Below are positions 29,101 through 36,300 of a stretch of 64,000 nucleotides of DNA, piece by piece. The stretch spans positions 124,001-188,000 of the forward strand of contig JAWZYV010013545.1 in the NCBI GenBank assembly GCA_038373885.1, given 5' to 3'. A model generated the notes under the pieces. It was not told the DNA's origin and ran no database searches. It saw only the letters and a list, made by a program, of their open reading frames with translations. Position 1 is the first letter of the stretch; each line of letters opens with the position of its first letter. Made by a program: the position numbers and the translations under genes. The DNA is from Cheiracanthium punctorium (lineage: Eukaryota > Arthropoda > Arachnida > Araneae > Cheiracanthiidae).

Positions 29101-32100
29101 TACGAAATAAATGCGAATTTAAGCGAAATTTTCTTCGATGTTTACATATAGGGGAAGTTGTCCCAAAATGATGCATGTAAGGAAAAACTTGCCACAGTAT
29201 TTTACACTATATTTTGAATCATAAACATATTTTAATTATATTTTAAGCTCAAATTGAGTACTGAAAAAAAAAAAAAATAGAATTTTGAAGAGTCCAAAGG
29301 ATCTTTTTACCCTCACCCACGGGCCAAATGATCCTTCATTTGAAAATAATTGCTAATTGTTTTTATTGCAGAATAAAAGCTGTAAAAGTAAGTATGACTA
29401 AACATTTGGTCCATGCCCAAAATATCGCCATTTGTTATCGACATTGGCAAGCTTTGGCAAAATATTGCCAAATTTAGCGATAGTCTGTCATTGTTTAATC
29501 AATGCCCCAAATCTTGCCATTTGTCTTCGACCTTGGCGAGTTTTACCAAAATATTGCAAAATTTGGCAATAGTCAGTCATTTGGTCCATGTCCAAATATC
29601 GCCATTTGTCATCGTCCTGGCGAGCTTCGCCGAAATATCACAAAATTTGGTGCCAAAAATTATTCCGTATTTTGCATAACTCTAAAACTTTAACCCGCAG
29701 AATTAACTTTTGTATTTAGAACTATTGTAATATCTAACTGTTTTCATTATCTTTTTTTGACTGCAATCGACTGGGTAATTTATTTACAGGGTCAGCCAAA
29801 TGACTTTAAATACATTTAAGTGTATGGATGCATTCAATTCATTGAAAGTTTCTTACTACTTTGGCTATCCCCAAAATCTCGCGAACTATCTCAAGCTTGT
29901 TGGCTTTTGGTGAAATATCGCCAAATAAAGTGTCAGAAGGAAATCTTTCAAATTGAACTCAGCTTGGCGATATTGAAGTATTTGGCTAGAAATCGCTAAA
30001 CCTTAGTATTACTGCAGTATTTTATCTCTCAAATAAAATAAGTTTAGATGAAGTGCGCCGAAAATATTTTTGATTTAGAAGACGTGCAAGGAAGTCATGT
30101 GTTGTCTACATCAGATTTTTTCTTTTGAAATATGTATGAACTTTTGTTTCAACCACCACCTGTAGAAACATCCCTTGCAGTAAAATTACTAGAATAACAA
30201 CTACCTTTTAGTTGATGAAATACAATAAGTGTCTGTAAAAAAACAAAAAAGTTAATTTTGTATACTTCCTTTTGCTAACAACAACGTCTTTAATTTAAAT
30301 GCAAATCTCTAGAAATAAAATTCATACTTGAAAACGACTTAAAAATGCAAAGAAAGAGGGGGGTGGCTTTTTTTCCCCCTTCTTCTTTTAAGTTGTGATA
30401 TTACTCTGCAATAATAAGACTTTAGTGCTATTAATTGAAGCATAAATTTATTTTTTTAACTTACTTTTTTAAATCTCTGAGAATGACACTGTGAAAACAG
30501 TGTCTTGAATATTGATGTCATCCCCGACTTGCATTATTCATTCTATTGGTAGCCTAAAACTGTTTTTCCCAGACATGGTGTAATTCAGCATAATCATTTG
30601 TTTTCAGTTTGTGATTTCTGCTCTTGAAAATGAGTAACCATTGATGTGTGAAGGTGTTCATGATGTATTAATAGCTATGCATGTAGTTTTATACTGCCCC
30701 ATACAAAAAAATCCCCAATTATAAAATGTGACCCCATACTTTAATTAAATTTCATCCTTTCATCATAAACTGACTCAAAAGTATGTTCATAAAAAGTTGA
30801 TATGGAGCAATACAATACCCATAATAGCAAAGGTACTATTTATTTATGAAGCCATTGTTTTCTTTTGTAATTTGTGTACAACCCTCTTAATGCCATCTTC
30901 CTTTTTTTTTTCTTTTCTTTTCTTTCTTTTTTTTTTTTTAAAGCATCAAAAGTTCACATATATTTATTTTCATATATCTGAGTCTTTTTATGATGAAAGG
31001 CTGAAATTTTGTGCATCACCCAATTAACTCATGAGATACATTTTAATAACTGGGAATTTTTTCATATAGTGGCTGTATAAAAACTGAAATTTATTATCTT
31101 TTTAGATTTAATATATCAAAAATTCTAATTGATATCATAAAATTCTGCACCTTTCTTTATGTAACTTTGCAATGTATTATGAAGATAATTATTGAGCGAT
31201 TCTTGTTTTCAGCTGGGAAGAGCTTGACACTAACAATCCACTGGATGCCATCAAAGAAACTATATTTTTTCAAATAATGGATTTAGCATTTGATCAAGGT
31301 TTGTGATTATTCATCTGCATTTTACGTTCTTGTAGTCCAAATGTTTATGGAATCTTTAGTTTTTAGTACTAGCATTGATTTATTTGATTTTGCTAACAAG
31401 GAGAGGCCACAACCTTTGAATCATTGATTTAAACATAATTTCGTAGAAATGTAATCACTGATGAGAATTATAAAACCCCATTTGTGTATGCATTCTCAAA
31501 AAATCACACAATACTTTGATCAAAATTTTTTTTTATTAGTTAAGGAACTATTTTAGTAAAAGAGACGTATTCAAGCCTTAAATGAATCTCAATATTTTAT
31601 TTTTCTTTCTTTCCCTCATTTAATGACATATTTAATTTAATCTTAGTATGACATTAATTTCAGTGGCGCAAGTTGTGAAACTGAATTGATTGAAGATAAA
31701 TTTAATTTTTTTTTTACATTATATCTCACTTTCTTATATCATATCACATTCTTGTGAATACTAATAGGTCAAGCCGTAATTTGTGTCAAAGAATAAATGT
31801 ATTAACTACATTCCTACAAAATTTTCTTAGAATTAGAGACAGATTGAATCACTGACAAATCATTTAAAAGTGAGATTGCAGGTAAGGATCTGAAAAGTGA
31901 AAACTTGTTTTTATGTCTGTAGATATAGATATGAAGTGGATCATTTGTTGTCATATACGTAGATATGAATACGAATCTTTTTGTTTGGAAAATTATTTTG
32001 AAGAATACATCATCTAGAAGTGATAATTTTGTCCACAAAAATATTCTGTCACAATGATATATTGCATGTGAAGTATTCTGCCACAGTAATAATTTTGAGA

Positions 32101-32505
32101 TCTTGTGTACTGCATGCATTACAAAATATTTTAGTGGTTAAAATCGCATTAAAAAAAAAAAAAAAAACCTTAACAGGATTTTATGTGCATTAAATTATTG
32201 TATTGTTATTACCAAAGTTATGTTTATTATTTCTTATATTAGGATGAGTTGTGAAAATATAATGGTAATGTTGTAAGTGTAAATTTGTAAGTTTTTGTGA
32301 ACCTTGGCTTTAGAAGTAAAGATTTTGTGCTACACTAGATAAATTGATTGATGGTTTTTCTTTTATAGAAATAGACATGCATGAATTTATTCCTCATATT
32401 GATGATCTTCTACAGTCTCCAGAGCTTAATCATTTAGCAGATAATCCCAGTTTTAAATTTTTGATTCATGCAGGCTATGAATACATTATGAAAACAATAG
32501 ATTAG
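2479..32505 (+). CDS. NUP133: NUP133 nucleoporin, 3' part of gene (10 exons)
   Basis: Nup133 is a scaffold subunit of the Y-shaped Nup107-160 complex of the nuclear pore; its C-terminal helical domain binds Nup107. The ten exons are 2479-2612, 2713-2752, 6241-6419, 16521-16596, 17701-17762, 23901-23957, 24663-24743, 27442-27509, 31213-31298 and 32369-32505. All visible junctions are GT-AG and the phases join without error, giving about 305 residues and a stop. Motifs matching the vertebrate C-terminal domain, in order, are AEKYLDFGILVQICE, QRYMLQFANQ, FKWYLDKGQRGK, NFLQAHDNLKWL, LITHQEALP, AYDFKIALDLLDFM and WCKAILRDNWEELD. The human protein is about 1,150 residues, so roughly the last quarter is here and the beta-propeller end lies upstream of the window. 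I see no frameshift or premature stop, so the gene looks functional. Intron sizes are 100 bp, 3.5, 10.1, 1.1, 6.1, 0.7, 2.7, 3.7 and 1.1 kb. Confidence 0.93.
2713..2752 (+). CDS. NUP133: NUP133 exon b (40-nt micro-exon)
   Basis: This 40-nt exon lies after a 100-bp intron. The acceptor is tttcag and the donor is aagg|gtaagt. It encodes KFSEFVFKWYLDK plus one base of a glycine codon completed in the next exon. The peptide matches the family FxxFxFxWYLxKG motif. Confidence 0.9.
4000..4635. mobile_element. Foldback/TIR element with ~120-bp inverted arms
   Basis: The left arm (about 4003-4125) reads tagccagcaccaatag. The right arm (about 4500-4635) carries its inverse, tattggtgctggcta. Similarity continues through the paired segments cagtgctagaatgagag, gcaaaaaattgctcagtat and tagaaaag, with a few indels. 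The interior between the arms has no open frame. This is a non-autonomous element of unknown superfamily inside a NUP133 intron. I could not fix its exact ends or a target duplication. Confidence 0.7.
4836..4878. repeat. Perfect 18-bp hairpin
   Basis: The stem CGCACATATGTAAGATAG (4836-4853), a 7-nt loop and a perfectly complementary stem (4861-4878) are directly visible. A third, imperfect copy of the arm follows at 4880-4895. It may be the end of a small inverted-repeat element or a local foldback. Confidence 0.85.
5282..5557. mobile_element. piggyBac-type MITE (TTAA-flanked)
   Basis: TTAA at 5278-5281 and 5558-5561 flanks terminal inverted repeats CCCATTTGTGCC and GGCATAAATGGG, with one mismatch in the first 12 bases. 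The 276-bp interior has no coding capacity. TTAA target duplication is the hallmark of the piggyBac superfamily, so this is a non-autonomous derivative. Confidence 0.8.
5602..5665 (+). repeat. Dispersed 62-bp repeat, copy 1
   Basis: The stretch cacaaagtttttatttattt to aacaccagtattttgag matches 45098-45160 in the hAT shell at about nine positions in ten. Neither place has visible ends. Confidence 0.75.
6241..6419 (+). CDS. NUP133: NUP133 exon c
   Basis: The acceptor is atttatgcag and the donor is aaa|gtatgt. It opens by completing the glycine of the GQRGK motif and then reads about 59 codons, including NFLQAHDNLKWLYYI and a helix ending in LNRKK. It is followed by the 10.1-kb, transposon-filled intron. 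Confidence 0.92.
7088..7171. repeat. Compound TA microsatellite with duplicated spacer
   Basis: TA runs are separated by two copies of attcaagatcaagtgta. Another TA run lies near 7293-7311. This is simple-sequence expansion inside the NUP133 intron. Confidence 0.8.
8395..8566 (-). mobile_element. tRNA-derived SINE fragment
   Basis: On the minus strand the sequence opens with a box-A-like ggtggtgtagtggc, followed about 15 bp later by a box-B-like gggttcgattg, and continues into a non-tRNA body. The spacing is shorter than in a real tRNA and no anticodon arm can be folded, so this is a SINE head and not a tRNA gene. Confidence 0.55.
10167..12412 (+). mobile_element. piggyBac transposon, degenerate
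   Basis: TTAA (10163-10166 and 12413-12416) flanks 9-bp perfect terminal repeats CACTAGAAG and CTTCTAGTG, within a 13-bp imperfect match. The element is 2,246 bp. Three copies of a palindrome close to AGCAGTCAAATTGACTGCT lie just inside the ends (about 10183-10199, 10360-10378 and 12352-12370), two on the left and one on the right, each next to an agaag-gcc word like the terminus. It contains a dead transposase gene. Confidence 0.92.
10960..12235 (+). pseudogene. piggyBac transposase pseudogene
   Basis: The product would be a DDE transposase (DDE_Tnp_1_7 family) that cuts at TTAA. Readable family motifs in order are VVDEQLFP (first catalytic D), MPNKPDKFGIKFWMLVDVDS (second D), VTADNYFSS, KCGVDIIDQMTRKYSVRTA (paired Ds) and a C-terminal cysteine-rich segment with GFCKNN and MCQKC. 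The frame is broken by stops, for example near 11320 and after VDVDSKFM, and by frame changes near 11560 and 11760. The last intact stretch, 11764-12060, is 98 codons. Confidence 0.92.
12771..12947. mobile_element. hAT MITE (CAGGGGCGTAGCCA family)
   Basis: The left end is CAGGGGCGTAGCCAG and the inverted right end is GGCTACGCCTCTG. The 8-bp flanks AAGCTGGT (12763-12770) and AAGCCGGC (12948-12955) match at 6 of 8, which fits an aged hAT duplication. The 177-bp interior has a shared core (tatacattttgtatggcaaa) seen again at 14706-14826 and 15148-15232. It has no coding capacity. Confidence 0.8.
13050..13580 (+). repeat. Two-copy direct repeat, ~229 bp, period ~309
   Basis: The block beginning catggtttattagtc at 13051 recurs at 13360 with few differences, through the shared words attaattaacgtatatctcg, ggagcgcgtttttattgatt and ggcccagggggtcata, and ends near aaacactag in both copies. 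About 80 bp separates the copies. It lies inside the hAT element 9147-13809. There is no coding capacity. Confidence 0.85.
14105..14673. mobile_element. hAT-like element (CAGGGTGTCTACCA ends)
   Basis: The terminal repeats CAGGGTGTCTACCA (14105) and TGGTAGACACCCTG (ending 14673) are perfect over 14 bp and are followed on both sides by related gaaagtc words. The CAGGGTG start is hAT-like, but the adjacent 8-bp flanks do not match, so the superfamily is inferred from the ends only. The interior carries no intact transposase. Confidence 0.65.
14706..15232. repeat. Two further MITE-core copies
   Basis: Segments 14706-14826 and 15148-15232 repeat the interior of the hAT MITE at 12771-12947, including gactact-caactcatat and tatacattttgtatggcaaa, but without clear terminal repeats. 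They are truncated family members. The first lies inside the outer element ending 14879 and the second outside it. Confidence 0.75.
14880..16520 (+). other. Intron remainder before exon d
   Basis: This is AT-rich intron sequence with a truncated MITE copy at 15148-15232, A-tracts (15285-15300, 16096-16120) and no open frame with family similarity. I see nothing else in it. Confidence 0.5.
16521..16596 (+). CDS. NUP133: NUP133 exon d
   Basis: The acceptor is tttatatag and the donor is gaag|gtatat. It encodes TLLSLSKLVCIVSNIPEETK and a short tail, aligning with the family segment that starts TLLGLSKLAAL in human. It ends in phase 1. Confidence 0.9.
17013..17153. mobile_element. Short hAT-like MITE
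   Basis: The left end CAGTTTTTCAAACTTTTT and the inverted right end AGTTTAAGAAACCATG are partly matching. The 8-bp flanks CTCTAAAA and CTCTGAAG agree at 6 of 8. The 141-bp length and lack of coding suggest an old non-autonomous hAT copy in the intron between exons d and e. Confidence 0.6.
17701..17762 (+). CDS. NUP133: NUP133 exon e
   Basis: The acceptor is tctcttatag after a pyrimidine run, and the donor is gag|gtaata. Twenty-one codons including the split one contain EQDLITHQEALP, matching the family ERFLLHQETLP segment. Confidence 0.9.
18056..18120 (+). mobile_element. Truncated pogo-like MITE end
   Basis: The sequence tacagtagaactttgatcta followed by tcattcttcat matches the terminal repeat of the element at 20035-20826 with several changes. 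The partner end is not evident, and a hAT MITE begins at 18178. It is a family fragment. Confidence 0.55.
18178..18332. mobile_element. hAT MITE (CAGTGGTTCC ends)
   Basis: The ends CAGTGGTTCC and GGAACCACTG are perfect inverted repeats over 10 bp and continue imperfectly. The 8-bp flanks TTGTAATA (18170-18177) and TTCTAATA (18333-18340) differ at one base. The element is 155 bp and non-coding. It is a clear example of a short hAT derivative. Confidence 0.88.
19570..19815 (+). pseudogene. hAT transposase N-terminal fragment with BED zinc finger
   Basis: An 81-codon frame starts at ATG 19570. Residues 45-78 form a BED-type finger with C48, C51, H71 and H78 (CQLC then HLKFQFYH), a DNA-binding module typical of hAT transposases. 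The frame stops right after the finger; about 220 bp later the nested pogo-like MITE begins. It is part of the dead element 19038-22317. Confidence 0.75.
20035..20826. mobile_element. pogo/Tigger-like MITE
   Basis: TA dinucleotides flank the ends CAGTGAAACCCCGAT and ATCGGGGTTCTACTG, which form a 15-bp inverted repeat with two mismatches. Further inverted words (catcgtttt, cgcattcattg) follow inside. TA duplication and ACCCCGAT-type ends are typical of the pogo/Tigger branch of Tc1/mariner. The 792-bp interior shows no recognisable transposase. It is younger than the hAT element it interrupts. Confidence 0.82.
21361..21468 (+). pseudogene. hAT transposase C-terminal dimerisation remnant
   Basis: The frame reads LPTSAPVESIFYFGG then INVPERNLLEA and stops at TAG. 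The pattern T(S/A)xxxEsxFsxxG...RN.L corresponds to the hAT C-terminal dimerisation domain (Dimer_Tnp_hAT). The upstream region 21170-21350 carries further degenerate coding. It belongs to the same dead element as the BED-finger fragment. Confidence 0.8.
21664..21885 (-). mobile_element. tRNA-derived SINE
   Basis: On the minus strand it starts with a box-A-like tggcacagtggttatgtcac and a box-B-like ggattcaggtccc about 30 bp later. It continues into a body containing gaatacgcgttagaac, gttagaaagtcc and taccctagtgtag. The body matches 61890-62000, showing a shared family. It is nested near the 3' end of the hAT element 19038-22317. An RNA polymerase III-type origin is inferred from the boxes. 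Confidence 0.7.
22318..23900 (+). other. Intron remainder before exon f
   Basis: This is AT-rich intron sequence. It contains a C run followed by about 40 A (23143-23196) and a 58-bp fragment at 23757-23814 that matches part of the pogo-like MITE at 20035-20826 in inverse orientation (gtgcagggacca and atagattggtgtttcac). The frame across the homopolymers (poly-P/poly-K) is not a gene. Confidence 0.55.
23901..23957 (+). CDS. NUP133: NUP133 exon f (57 nt)
   Basis: The acceptor is tttactacag and the donor is gaa|gtaaga. It is exactly 19 codons in phase 0 and contains LQPEELIE, the family position of LTAPQLIGLY. It follows the intron that holds the BED-finger hAT element. Confidence 0.85.
24663..24743 (+). 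CDS. NUP133: NUP133 exon g
   Basis: The acceptor is a long T/C tract ending cccccag and the donor is aag|gtatgt. It is 27 codons in phase 0. MYITEENASANAYDFKIALD corresponds to the human YICEENRRANEYDFKKALD segment, one of the clearest family matches here. Confidence 0.93.
24744..27441 (+). other. Intron between exons g and h
   Basis: AT-rich intron. Positions about 24966-25340 belong to a dispersed repeat family also seen at 30690-31095 and 38165-38510, with shared words such as gtgtaca, cttcaagag, gcatcatctaattaa and gggatttttttttatatggg. No other feature is recognised. Confidence 0.55.
27442..27509 (+). CDS. NUP133: NUP133 exon h
   Basis: The acceptor is atccatag and the donor is ataa|gtatgt. 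It encodes PISDPDIHNIRIHIWCKAIL followed by RD, and ends two bases into an asparagine codon that exon i completes. Confidence 0.9.
28191..28383. mobile_element. Possible hAT MITE, degenerate
   Basis: The left end CAGAGGCATAGCTATGG and the inverted right end TTGCTACACCACTGG resemble the CAG-GGCGTAGC ends of the MITE at 12771-12947. The immediate 8-bp flanks do not match. It is an old or rearranged copy at best. Confidence 0.4.
29404..29670 (+). repeat. Tandem repeat, ~88-bp unit, three copies
   Basis: Units starting near 29404, 29490 and 29580 share the order tttggtccatgcc, atatcgccatttgt, cgac-ttggcgag, aaatattgcaaaatttggc. The words ttggcga and atatcgccaaat recur at 29880-30010, in the Gypsy LTR (40008-40055) and at 50605-50700. 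There is no coding evidence; the overlapping frames exist only because the units lack stops. Confidence 0.75.
30690..31095 (+). repeat. Dispersed repeat copy in intron h-i
   Basis: This copy shares with 24966-25340 the order ccccatac, tttcatcataaa, aatagcaaa, ttgtgtaca, gcatcacccaattaa, gagatacattt and ctgggaattttttcatat. It contains an expanded T/C tract at 30900-30941. The ends (ccccatac and atatagtggctgtat) are weakly inverted, so it may be a MITE. It ends about 120 bp before exon i. Confidence 0.6.
31213..31298 (+). CDS. NUP133: NUP133 exon i
   Basis: The acceptor is tgttttcag and the donor is caag|gtttgt. It completes RDNW and continues EELDTNNPLDAIKET with a helical end, matching the family segment in which RDNW precedes an acidic DDPIE stretch. 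Confidence 0.92.
32369..32505 (+). CDS. NUP133: NUP133 terminal exon
   Basis: The acceptor is cttttatag. It encodes the C-terminal end, including IPHIDDLLQSPELNHLADNP and a final YEYIMKTID before TAG at 32503-32505. The family equivalent is LPEVKDLLQ followed by NPYFEFVLKANYEYY. Only about 50 bp separate the stop from the poly(A) signal. Confidence 0.93.
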
Positions 32506-32554
32506 CATTTTTACATTCTTGTATTCCTTATTCATTTGCTTGTACTCATTTTGT

Positions 32555-32560
32555 AATAAA
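32555..32560 (+). terminator. NUP133 poly(A) signal AATAAA
   Basis: A canonical AATAAA lies 50 bp after the NUP133 stop and is followed by a T-rich stretch. The 3' UTR is therefore probably under 100 nt. This is inferred from position and sequence only. Confidence 0.75.
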
Positions 32561-32879
32561 GGATTTTTTACTAAAAAGTTGTTTTCAATTATACAGTATC
32601 AACATATTCGGGATTTCTCATTTCATTTGGTTATTTCAAAATCTATTCAAAGTCAGATTTTTCCATACACTGTCAAGTAGTTTTTAATATATTTATTTTA
32701 TATAGATGCTATTAAAGTAAAAGTTATGATGCTAATCAGAGATATTCTTAATGCCTCTCCATACTTATTTCACACTTTAAAAAAAAAAAAAAAAAAAAAA
32801 AGAGACTCCTTAAAATTTTGACTATACATACTTTCATGATCTGTAGTTTTATAAAAATTTAACATAATATATTTGAACA

Positions 32880-33192
32880 CTGTTGTTTAACTTCAGATAC
32901 AGTTTTGGATATCCCAGCAGAGCTATTAAAACAAGAATTGTTTGATATAAAATTGTTCTATTCCTGATATAAAGATTTAAAATTTAATCAGTTTTGCAAA
33001 TTAATATTATCATCAATTTTATATGGTACTCCAGGATTTATTGCTTACCCCAATAGCAATGGTGAAACCATTGTCCACTGCTGTATGTGAAATAGGGTTT
33101 TCTACTCAAAATTGTAAAAAAGTCTGAAACACGGTAGGTTGACTGATAAACAGTTAGAAATGTTGTGTTGCATATCAGATCAAGGTAAAATT
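32880..33192 (+). pseudogene. hAT transposase C-terminal remnant downstream of NUP133
   Basis: The readable part (33040-33192) gives MVKPLSTAVCEIGFSTQN and, after a frame change, LTDKQLEMLCCISDQG. Both are the conserved pieces of the hAT C-terminal dimerisation domain (S-x-x-x-E-x-G-F-S-x-x-N and a trailing leucine helix). Stops interrupt it and a younger hAT MITE begins at 33193, so it is dead. It lies about 0.4-0.7 kb past the NUP133 stop and is not part of that gene. Confidence 0.75.
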
Positions 33193-34367
33193 TAGGGATG
33201 CGCCGAATACCGAATATTCGGTTAAAATTCTAACCGAATATTCGGCCGAATACCGAATAGTTGGTTACAATTTATTAAACTTATTAAATTGTCACTAAAC
33301 TTTGATTACAAACTTAATTAGTTTGTTTTTAAACAATATTTAACATTTCATATGGTGAAAAACTTCAGAAATTAAAACATTGTAAAATTTAATATCGAAG
33401 TGTTTCCTTTATATATATTATTAATAATCTTTGCAAATTTGTGAAATGATGGTAATTTTTTGTACCTGCCTATTTTATAAATATAGCAGTTAATTGACGT
33501 CACATATTTATGAATACTTAATATTATGAGTTTTTTCCTGGTTACTGATTGATATTTAAAGGATTTAGTAATAGTAAAGTTAACTAATGTAATGCTCCAT
33601 AAGATTTAACCCTCTAATATCCATGGTTGCATACAGGCTGCCATCCTTTAAATGCTATTTTTTGCAGGGAAAAATGCTTCAGAATGTAATTTTGAAGTCA
33701 TAAATCATTAATTGTACCTTTAATTAATAATAGTATAGTTTTAGTCCACAGATTCCAGCGTTAATAGATTAATAATATTTTAGGAGCAACATGGATGAAG
33801 TCAACAAAGAAAACATGTTTCCAATGATAGTTTTCTCCTAGTTTAATAATATTCAATATGAAGAAAAAATTGCCATTCATGTGTAGGAAAATATTTACTT
33901 TTTCACTAAATACAAAATAATTTTTTAAAAAGTTTCATGTTAATGTTTAGAAGAGTTTTAAAATCATGCTGCTAACATTGGGAAAAAAACTTTCTCACAA
34001 TTTTTTTTTATATATTACGTTATTTGACTTCAAAGAACATTATATGAACGAAAAAATAATTTTTTGCTTATGAATTTCTTATTATGGGCATTAAAGGGTT
34101 AAGAAAAATTGAAAACCAACAAAATTTAAATTTAACATCTGAGTGCTTTCTCTTACATTAAAATTACTTTGAATGTGATATTAGTAAGCAACAGTTTGAA
34201 TTAATTTTGTACTATGGTACTATACTATAACTTTCATTAATGGTATAAAAAACATATTTCATGAATTGTTGAATATTTAAATTTGTTTACTATTCGGTTG
34301 CCGAATATTGAAGTATTCGGCCGAACCAAATATTCAGTTTGTCTGCCGAATATTCGGTGCATCTCTA
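33193..34367. mobile_element. Non-autonomous hAT element
   Basis: The ends TAGGGATGCGCCGAATA and TATTCGGTGCATCTCTA are inverted repeats with two mismatches over 17 bp, followed on both sides by arrays of ccgaatattcgg words. The 8-bp duplications GTAAAATT at 33185-33192 and 34368-34375 are identical. The 1,175-bp interior is non-coding and holds a TTAA-flanked MITE (33610-34098). It interrupts the hAT remnant ending at 33192. Confidence 0.9.
33610..34098. mobile_element. piggyBac-type MITE nested in hAT element
   Basis: TTAA at 33606-33609 and 34099-34102 flanks CCCTCTAATATCCAT and, inverted, ATGGGCATTAAAGGG, which match at most positions. The element is 489 bp and non-coding. Because it sits inside the 33193-34367 element it is the younger insertion. 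Confidence 0.75.
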
Positions 34368-34749
34368 GTAAAATTGATAGAGTACAAGAATTCTGTTATT
34401 CTTCAGTTATAGGAAATTCCAAATAGAGATATAAAATTTTAATATGTAACAAATACTGTATAAATAGGATTAAAATTTGTTTTTGTCATTGAGCTACATA
34501 TTTTTAACCATTTAACTTATTCCATCCACTTCCATGGGTAACTTCCATGCCTGCCTTCATTTTTTTTATTTTTTGAGCTTCTAAATTTACTCCTCCAAAA
34601 TAACTCAAGAGTTTTTCCTCCCAGAAAAATTTTATGATGTTAACCCTCTGGCTGTTCATCCTGCGATTTTCATGGGCAGGTGTTTTTATTCCTTTATTGA
34701 GGAGCGAATCCCCCTTTTTCAACGTTTGACCAGTGAAATAAATTACATA

Positions 34750-35325
34750 CAGGGTGCGAATTGACGGGGGGTGGGATGCTGGGGATTGTCCCTGGCTGAA
34801 GAATGTTATATCCCTGGCTACTGAAATTTTAATTGATCCCTGCCAGGGATACTATTTATCCCCTGCTGAAGAAATGTTAAAATTAGTCTCTGTCCTTACA
34901 AATTCAACAGTACCTAACGATTTTAAGTATTGAAAATAGAAATTCTTTTATTTACTAGACAAAGGAGCAAGTTACAAACATCCCTTTGAAATTGATATAT
35001 ATATGCCTGATGCCACTTCTCATTCTGCAACAAATTAAGACTGAAATGAACGAACAAGCTCTGTTCCACCGCGGGCCAAATTTGAGGGTAAATGTAGAAT
35101 CGACATAGGCAGGAATATATGTGGACAGAAAATCGGGGGTTGACTTTTTTTTAAATTTAAGTCCCTTCCCAGACATGTTGGCGACTGCATTTGTCATATA
35201 ATACTTTTTATGTTATGTGAGTGGAGCATTTTACGCCTTTCCTAATTTTTCTTTTCTTTTCCCCTCCAGAAGAATGTTTTCTTTCAAATGTTTCCCCCTG
35301 GAGAAAATGTTCAGTTCGCACCCTG
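34750..35325. mobile_element. hAT MITE (CAGGGTGCGAA ends)
   Basis: The ends CAGGGTGCGAA and TTCGCACCCTG are perfect 11-bp inverted repeats, and the flanks ATTACATA (34742-34749) and ACTGCATA (35326-35333) differ by two transitions. The interior has inverted words such as ccctgg and gaaatgtt. It is non-coding. Confidence 0.85.
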
Positions 35326-35462
35326 ACTGCATAAAGTGTTAGATGTTTTATTTAAGTTTTGACCAACAGATGTCGTTAGTCATCCACTAAATTGCAGCAT
35401 TTGAAGGTGCAAGATATTTACCGCTCTACTTTTGCTTGTTTGCCGCCTTTTTCTAATCAGAA

Positions 35463-35635
35463 ATGGGTGCTAGAAAATGTTCAGCAATTGACAGAGTATA
35501 CATTCCGGTTGATTTATCAGATTCTGAAAGTGATTTTAGTTTCGATAGTGATATAGAATTTTAGGACTGCTCCTCAGATGGCGATGAATCTGATCATGAT
35601 TCAATGAACTTGCAAAGTATTAGGCAGTGGTGCAT
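35463..35635 (+). pseudogene. piggyBac transposase N-terminal remnant
   Basis: From ATG 35463 the frame reads MGARKCSAIDRVYIPVDLSD then a serine/aspartate-rich run (SESDFSFDSDIEF), a TAG, and an acidic continuation DCSSDGDESDHD. Acidic, serine-rich N-termini ahead of the DDE domain are usual in piggyBac transposases. The catalytic domain is absent. The family call is moderate because this region is poorly conserved. Confidence 0.55.
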
Positions 35636-36300
35636 TTTTTTATATTATGTAATAAATAGAAATTAAATGTAATTCAATTGAAATTTATTTTTAAAAAAAA
35701 TTGTGATAATATTTGAAATTGGTTTTTCTGACAGCTTAGTTTCTCATGATAAAAATCTATTAAAAAATTCTTTTCTAGAAAGAAAAAAATTCAATTTTGC
35801 AAAGACATCTTGTTGTCAGTCGTATATACAGTCATAAATATGCAGTAAATTGTCCTACACACTTAATTTTTGTTTTCTTTACAAAATAAACTTTCATGTT
35901 AACAATGTGTTATTTTTACAACTTTATACTTACTTATTTGAATTTGAAACGAAGTCATAAAAAAATAGAGGCATGGTAATGAAAATCATCTGCCTCTTTG
36001 GGCTTCAAGACTGTATTGGACTTAAAATCTTTACGGAAACTGTACATGTAGGAACTATTCTGCTATCTGGAACGCTCTGATTGTCTGTTTTTCCTTTAAA
36101 GTTTTTACCATCATTTTTGAGAGTCCGAAGATAAACGACTTGTTTTTTTTTTTTTTCCACACATGCACTTTTTTTTATGTTCAGTTAAAGGAATTATGGC
36201 CATTATTAATTAATCATTTTATTAGTAGTAAAATTTATTCTTCTGAGTAGTATCTGCAGTATGATATTTACAAAGACATTTTAATTAATTTTTCTAAATA

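Larger units (their letters stand above)
34644..35640 (+). mobile_element. piggyBac 5' fragment, interrupted
   Basis: It starts at TTAA (34640-34643) with CCCTCTGGCTG and continues to an N-terminal transposase frame at 35463. A 576-bp hAT MITE (34750-35325) splits it. No right end is found before unrelated sequence, so the element is 3' truncated. The link between the TTAA end and the coding piece is by proximity and family logic. Confidence 0.55.

Noticed and set aside
29413..29693. Overlapping frames of 88 and 63 codons
   Set aside because: They are by-products of an 88-bp tandem repeat whose units happen to lack stops.
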